Assembly: GCA_030685235.1 (NCBI GenBank)
Contig: MU839174.1
Location: 111,486 to 175,485, forward strand
Length of the DNA: 64,000 bases
Direction of reading: 5' to 3'
Origin: Copromyces sp. CBS 386.78
Lineage: Eukaryota; Ascomycota; Sordariomycetes; Sordariales; Sordariaceae
Of this stretch, positions 58,188 to 64,000 are shown piece by piece. The position numbers were made by a program, and so were the translations under genes. The stretch's first letter is position 1. Each line of letters begins with the position of its first letter. The notes below the pieces were generated by a model. It was not told where the DNA came from. It saw only the letters and a program-made list of their open reading frames with translations, and made no database searches.

Positions 58188-60043
58188 CGTCGGAGATGGA
58201 TATCGAAAGCGTTGAAAGATTGGTCTGTGAACTGCAGAGGTTGGCGACGGGGAGGTGGCTCGGTGTTGCGTGTGCCAGCGGGTCAATATATAATTTTCGG
58301 GTCAGCTACCCCTCCTCGAAAACGAGTATTCCGAGGCTGTCCTTGCATAAAGCGGTCAAGAGAGAATACAACATTCTTCCTTTCGAACTATGTGGTTTAG
58401 TGATTAGTCACTTCTATCCCTGCGACTGTGTTCGTCGCTTGCCTACTAGACATTTTTGTACCGCTCACACTAACAGGAAGCGCCCAATCAAGCAGTGACA
58501 GCCGGGCTTCTGCGTTAGTTCTCAAGTAACTTCAGCCATCGTGAAGGTGGGCTTTTGCTGCTCAGGTACCGGGGTGGTGGAAAAAACACAGTGAATGAGC
58601 TTGGTGGCAAACGTTGCAATCTGCACGCTCCCACAGGAGGCTGGAGAGCAATAGTTTCAGTACTAGACTCTGCTTGGTATTATTACCCGTGCCACGCTAC
58701 GGTTACTCAGAGCTAGGCGAGCCGCATCCAGAAGATCAGGCATGAATAAGAAATAGGACGGCGCGGCCACGTCTGGAATCCCAAAAAAGCGAAACATGAT
58801 GCTTATCAGCGAGCGACCTTAGCAGGCGGACGGGAACTATAGGACCTTCACTCCTCCGCGGAAATTGTTATCACGCTAACAGCCACTTGGCAACATTGGC
58901 AGTTATGAAGATAGACATACATCTCATTCATACGACTCTCGAAGTCGATCGGGCCATCTTGCTTTTCTTACCCAACCAAGTTCAGGGCAAATTAACATGG
59001 AGTCTAGAAGCACGCTCTCAACGGAAGGTAGACAAGACATCACCGAGTTTGTAGGGCTGTGAACAGCTATTGAATATCCTGAATGACCATGAGGAGGAAT
59101 GAAAGGAATAAAAGTAATGAGAGGAATCAAAACCGTCTTGGTGTTACTGGATTTGTTACCAGGAAAACGTCAGTTCATCTGAATGCTAACCGGAATTGTG
59201 TAGATAGACTTTCCATCTGATGGGCAGTATACAATGCTGCTGTTTCTACGTACCTTTGGTGAAATGTTCTCATACTAGTTTGATAGTTCGTGGCTTACAC
59301 TTGGGGAATATCTCTAGTGACCGCCTGTAATGGACCATTCCAACCCCTACTCGGGTATAGCTATCTTCGGGGTCCATTCCCTCTCTGAGAAGAAGACTAT
59401 AAACGTGGAAATAAGTTATAAGCCGTAGAAAATAGTGTCTGCGGTTGCTCAGCAACATAAAGACATCCGGTGCATCGAGGTAGATATTCCCGATTAGAAC
59501 GCCATCCCTTTTCAGGCCAACAGATAGATCACCAAATGGGCCGTTAGTCTGATCGCCGATATCAACGTCAACCAGCAAAGCACTACTAAGAATAAGGGCT
59601 CCGTGTAGTCAACAGATCATCATCATTGAAACTAGTATAACGCTGCTATACTTGTTGTGAACCTTTTGGCTTCACCGAACGTCTTCTGATAGTATCAACC
59701 TTCAGCTATCCCACTTAGGCAGATCAGACTGCCGTTCGTCACATGAGGCCCTTCTAACTCGCCTGAAGTGATATACGTACGGAGAAAAGTGTTCACCAAA
59801 GCCAACCACACCTCCCAAAAGCAACCACACCTTCCAGTTAGATGTACTAAGTATATCGAATAGGTGTCAGGGGTAAATGGCAGGGGTAAGTACCTTGTGT
59901 AGTGTATGCCTAGCCCACTCAGCTGGGCTTGGCGTAAGTGGAACGGTGCACTCGACGGCGAAGGTAATGGAAAACGGTTCAAGAAACGGCGGCGGCGTTT
60001 TTAGCTGAGTCATCCAAACCACTGTCGAAATCTAGAAAAAAAG
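58188..60043. other. Long intergenic region
   Basis: Start region of the inverted methyltransferase copy and 1.8 kb without a gene. No family-like frame found. Confidence 0.4.
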
Positions 60044-60088
60044 GCTCCCATAGATAAGCCACCGATATGTCTGCTTATCTATGGGAGC
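60044..60088. repeat. Inverted repeat made from a 5S rRNA fragment
   Basis: Perfect 16-bp arms GCTCCCATAGATAAGC and GCTTATCTATGGGAGC separated by 13 nt. The segment CTCCCATAGATAAGCCA is the same as nucleotides in the middle of both 5S genes in this window. Confidence 0.75.
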
Positions 60089-60435
60089 AGGAAGGACAGG
60101 AAACGGGTCTTTTAATTACGTGGTAGGGTTAAAAAATTGAACCACCAGCTCCTATATCTATATCGTTCGGACGGAGGCATTACGGTGAGTGGGGAGGCGG
60201 CGCTAAAAAAATGAATATAATTGGGCGGATTACGAGAAAAGTTGACCGTCCTAATACTTGTACCAAGATTGCACTCGGTTAGAAGACTATTCCTAATTAG
60301 TTCCTAATACCTCGGCCTAATTACGTGTATGCAGTTAGTCGCCGAGTCCGATAAGAGCGTAGCAAGTGAATCTCTCGCTCTTGTCTTGTTGGATCGCGGT
60401 TTGGGGATCCACTACGACAAACTGATCACGATGGA

Positions 60436-60505
60436 CCTCCTTCATGTACCTGCCTTAACCTACCTTCTTCATCTACCTGCATTAGCCCACCTCTTCCCTT
60501 CCATC
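60436..60505. repeat. Direct repeat, copy 1 of a 70-bp segment
   Basis: CCTCCTTCATGTACCTGCCT and following bases match 61492-61561 with about eight changes, mostly transitions. Confidence 0.7.
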
Positions 60506-61299
60506 GGTGACGGCGGCGTTGAGAGCGATAAGCTAACTATAGCTCTAGGATTAGAAGCCGGCAGCTAGGGTGGGATGGCTTTAAACCTGGGTGGGAGCCC
60601 GTGTTAATACCCTCACCCCCCTGGTATCCTTGTATGGGGCTTGGCTCGAAGCGAGGCTTGAAGCCTTGATATCAAAACAAACGCTACCCGAAGTGAACCC
60701 TCTGGTTGCCTTTTTGGCATGTCCTCCATTGCAGCATAAAAGCTGCATTTGATCCTTGAAAGACGAAACGTTGATGTGGCACGCTGACATCAGGCTTGAT
60801 TTACAGGACGTCGCCAATCCAACGAGAGAGAAGAGAATGTGTTGCGCCTTTCTGAGGCAGTGAAATAAGCTTTTGATAGCCGCTATTGTTTGGCTTTGGC
60901 GAGTATTGGTAGTAAAAATGAGGAGAAGGAGTAGTCGGGACCAACGCCGAATGACTTTGCGAGGCTGTTAGTTTCTCGTGTCCTGGCGCTTGAATTTACT
61001 GTACGCAATAACCAGACGATGCTCCAATAGGTTGCGGTACTTGGTTGGGATTGAATCTAGTTGATTGATTCGATCCCGCAGTTTGTATATATAGGCCAGC
61101 TGACGAGGTGCTATGATAATAGATGAGGGAAGATAGAGAGAGGAAGAGCAAGTTAGAGGAAGAGCAAGTTAGAGGAAGGAAAAGTAAGGAAGAGGGAGGA
61201 AGAGGGAGGAAGAAGATAGGGGGTTGAAGGTAGGGGAAGCAAGGGAGTCAGTGACTACAAATGGAGACCAGTTTGAGGCCAATCAGCGCTCCAAATCGA

Positions 61300-61325
61300 G
61301 AGCCTTCCCCGAGATGGTTACGGGA
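61300..61325. repeat. Short direct repeat pair, first copy
   Basis: GAGCCTTCCCCGAGATGGTT plus ACGGG here recurs at 61760-61784. Confidence 0.65.
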
Positions 61326-61491
61326 GAAACAATTGCAGAGTTGAGGAGGAAGCCGCAAGATATCCATCGTTGGCTAGAGGTTTTGATGTCTATCCCTCGC
61401 CCTACTATTGGTGTTTATTATTACTTGTAAGCGGAAGTAGGACTGGAGGGTAATTGGGTAGGTAGGTACTGTCGATGTTTGCCTTGATTTA

Positions 61492-61561
61492 CCTCCTTTA
61501 TCTACCTGCCTTAACTTATTTTCTTCATCTGCTTGCATTAGCCTACCTCTTCCCTTCCATC
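61492..61561. repeat. Direct repeat, copy 2 of the 70-bp segment
   Basis: CCTCCTTTATCTACCTGCCT and following bases; the second copy of the segment at 60436. Differences are mainly C/T. Confidence 0.7.
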
Positions 61562-62410
61562 CTAGCATATCATAACTATGGTGGTTGGCTTGCAATACAC
61601 TACCGGCGCAGCCGTTAATACCTTTGTAGAAGAGCCGATTGGCTGAGCCCACGATTCGCGACTGCGCTATTGAGCCATACCTCCGGAGAGTGGGACATCC
61701 GTGACTCTAACAGCTACCGGGTGATGCGAACGTGTCCTTAGCGAATTAGGGAAATTTCGGAGCCTTCCCCGAGATGGTTACGGGTGATTGTCAATAATGG
61801 CTGACGACGGTTGAAGTTTGCTTTTGCTTGCCTTAGACGCGGATGGGACAACTTGTAAGGTTCGTACCAGAGGCAATTCGCTCCTTCCTCATACTTGGAA
61901 GTATTCTTCCCTTCGGCCTGCAGTCTAATCTGAAACAACTCGTTTTATATAAGTCGCCGAGCTTCCAAGTCATAGGAAGATTGAAATAATAGAGTGTGTC
62001 CATTTACAAACCTATATTACTACTAGGCGTCAAGCTATATCCTCATAGCGGGTCCTTGAAACCTTCGTTAGGGAAATATATCAATTGAAGGTACCTAGTT
62101 ACCCCCTAAGAGTTTAGTCTTTTTCTTATCCGTTCTTTCCGTTGCTTCTATTTCAAGTGCGATACGAGAGAAGGCTTTTGGTAGACGTGGTCAAAAATCC
62201 TTATTTTTCAAAAAAAAGTTGAAGTTTCTGAAATTAACTACTATTATTTTAGAGACCGTTTATGTGATGATTTTTTGAATAGCCGTATAAGTGGTATTGT
62301 TTATCATATTCAACGAAGGTAGATGCTGACAATTCGCCTGACTAGATATTTATATGCATACCTAGATACCTCAACATCTACCAAGTCTAGAGGTAGAAGG
62401 CTCAGAAGCG

Positions 62411-63445
62411 ATGGATATCCCAGCTAGAGCCCGTCTACCACCGAGTCCCAACGGCTCGGAAATGTTTGTCCCTAGAACTGGAACAAACATCCTTACGCCA
62501 ATACCCAAAGCAATCAAACACAGAAAGCCCATCACGGACTATGTCAGTATAAAATGGGAGAAGGACTCCAAATTCAAAGACTACGTCCATCGGAAAGACC
62601 CGGTGAATTGTGAACAATGCAGATTAGGCATACACGGGAAGGACGACTACATTGGCGATATCGTACTTCGATACTCACAATACCAGATAGAGGACACTAA
62701 GGTCAACCCCCCCTTGTCGTCGACGAACAACCAGGCAGCAGCGCTTACTATCCCACCACCACGTAAATCATCTCATCCATTCTACCTATTTTCCTCCTTT
62801 GCTCCACTTCATATATCCAAGAACATGTGAGCAAGATAAGCTGATACATTCCACTTCTCACCAGAGTACCTCACAATCGATAAACCCCGGAAATTCTTTA
62901 CAAAAGGCCGCATCTTTAAAACCGTCTGGTTCGAGCCCTTCAGCGAATATTCCGGCTCCTTTCGCGCCCACCCTTCCGAGCTCACCTACCACGAGTCGTG
63001 CCCGGACTATAGCGACACAGGAGAAAAACCCTGCGGTCGATACCGGTGGTTCGTCGTCATTCGCAAGCAACTACACCACTCTTTGTGCTTTGCCATTGTC
63101 AACGGAGGTGCCAAATCCATGGCCAAGAACCGAGCTAGAGGCGAGCACCTGGCTGTGCTGTACTCGACAAGCGTGTCGCCGCCTGAGCCGGACAAGGAAG
63201 AGGGCATCGTGTTTGGCCCCCTCGCGGTGATTATGGAGGAGGGGAAACAGAATATTAGCCCGTTTGCGAGACTAGATTGTAGTAGGGTGTTTACGGTAGA
63301 GGATTGTTTGAGGGTAATGAAGATTGGGAGGGTGCATCCTGATTTTCATGAGAAGCTGGATGAGTATTACAGGAAGGCGTGCTTTGATGAGCCGATGAAG
63401 TCGGCGCAGTCGAATGGGACGCCTCCTGCTTTTTCTTCTCTATGA
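62411..63445 (+). CDS. DUF6590-domain-type protein
   Basis: Two exons, 62411-62762 and 62865-63445, joined by a gtaaat...ccag intron (310 aa); alternative joins break the frame. Residues ~1-115 are hydrophilic. From the splice on: YLTIDKPRKFFTKGRIFKTV, WFEPFSEYSG, CGRYRWFVVIRKQLHHSLCF, AIVNGGAKSM, EHLAVLYSTSVSPPE, SPFARLDCSRVFTVEDCLRV and KIGRVHPDFHEKLDEYY. This order (F..G.VF...W.EP, RRFVV.R, H..IYSTG, SR....VYTVE) is that of fungal DUF6590 proteins, many of unknown function. It starts in gene-poor sequence beside repeats. No defect seen. Confidence 0.7.
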
Positions 63446-64000
63446 GCAGCTTATGTTTTTCCTCCCCCTTCCTCAAACCAATTCGAATTCGAAATTCAGC
63501 GGACATTAGTGTTAGCCACGTGCCACAGTGATAGCAGACTACCCACATCGACCAAGCGGTTGAGGAACCCTAACCCTAGAGCTGGCTGAGCCAGCTCTAC
63601 GGTTAGGGTTCTGACCGCCATATCTAGAAACACAGCTTCCCACAATTACTATCGGCTACATTTCCGCACCTCTCGAAGGATTGATTGATTAAAGAGATGC
63701 GAGAAAAGAACGAGCAAACGCCATTTATCCGCCCGGAACAGGAACCTGTCCCAACTTTTCTCTTGTGCCTACGTATGAAACGAGTTAGAAGGGGAATCCA
63801 AAACACCTTATGGAGCACCCGACACTTCAATAAACGGACTATCGGCTTCCGAAGCGAACGTCCGAGTTGTCGGAGTTGGATTTATTCTACTAGAAGGTGA
63901 CCACAACAAGCACATCCTCAGCATCTTTTCATTACGCGATTCTATAGATCAATTGCGTTCACGATGGTGTTTATGGCACCTATCGTACAAGATTTACAGT
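63446..64000. other. Intergenic to window end
   Basis: Contains the palindrome at 63566-63610. A 71-codon frame (63685-63900) is not supported as a gene. Confidence 0.4.
63566..63610. repeat. 45-nt palindrome with telomere-like repeat tips
   Basis: The sequence begins AACCCTAACCCTAGAGCTGG and ends with GGTTAGGGTT. The two 22-nt arms pair over 21 of 22 bases around a single G. The tips contain TTAGGG, the fungal telomere repeat unit. Confidence 0.8.

Larger units (their letters stand above)
60089..62410. other. Intergenic with direct repeats
   Basis: Gene-free. Two repeated pairs occur (60436-60505 with 61492-61561, and about 61300-61325 with 61760-61784). A purine microsatellite (GAAGAGGGAG) lies near 61130-61215. 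The 78-codon frames here are not conserved. Confidence 0.45.

Noticed and set aside
60100..60250. Weak similarity between 37606-37740 and 60109-60240 (ACGTGG and ACGGTGAGKGGGGAGG)
   Set aside because: Only short shared words; not enough to claim paired ends of one large element.
61600..61700. tRNA-like TGGCTCAATAGCGCAG on the minus strand
   Set aside because: No B-box or closing acceptor stem; not supported.

Overview
The window looks like nuclear DNA of a filamentous ascomycete, most likely a Neurospora/Sordaria-type sordariomycete. The evidence is short GT-AG introns with CTAAC/CTGAC branch sites, dispersed single 5S rRNA genes of the Neurospora type, a HET-domain gene, Zn2Cys6 and fungal-rhodopsin families, and an AT-rich island plus pseudogenes carrying TGG->TAG and CAG->TAG stops, as left by repeat-induced point mutation (RIP). 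The genus is inferred; no search was run.

Layout. 0-0.5 kb: RIP-degraded 3' end of a Copia retrotransposon. 1.5-1.9 kb: a MITE with 3-bp target duplications. 2.4-9.1 kb: a seven-helix fungal rhodopsin-domain membrane protein, a secreted amidase, a 5S rRNA gene (minus) and a secreted AA1-like protein (minus). 11-16 kb: a HET-domain protein and two tandem secreted cyanovirin-N-homology (CVNH) proteins, each modelled at 179 aa with a matching 59-nt last exon. 17-19 kb: two tandem paralogs of an unrecognised basic/acidic protein family. 20-21 kb: a wrecked S41-type peptidase. 22-24.7 kb: a Zn2Cys6 regulator. 25.4 kb: a foldback element.

28-36.6 kb is a housekeeping block: mitochondrial ribosomal protein S19 (with a poly-T and N-gap intron), TAF10, MRE11 and APC10/DOC1. 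37.2 kb: a second 5S rRNA gene, followed directly by a fragment of an NmrA-like reductase gene. 37.6-42.8 kb: an AT-rich, RIP-like, gene-free island holding a solo LTR with perfect 5-bp target duplications, a second LTR-like sequence and a degenerate tRNA-like sequence.

45.5-58.2 kb is the most unusual part: five copies of a LaeA/TAM-type SAM-dependent methyltransferase gene. Four lie head-to-tail on the plus strand and one is inverted. They show graded decay and only the copy at 53.33-54.95 kb is intact. All copies whose N-terminus is preserved begin with a proline-rich SPTP-repeat exon, and at least two share a promoter block. 56.06-56.42 kb: a Tc1/mariner-type MITE. 58.2-62.4 kb: no recognisable gene; repeats, including an inverted duplication of a 5S rRNA piece. 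62.4-63.4 kb: a DUF6590-type protein. 63.57 kb: a 45-nt palindrome whose arms end in telomere-like repeats.

The housekeeping genes are unrelated to the accessory families; the mixture reads as a conserved core segment flanked by fast-evolving secreted, incompatibility and methyltransferase genes around a RIP-affected island. Exon boundaries are read by eye from splice motifs and frame continuity. Coordinates may be off by one base in places.
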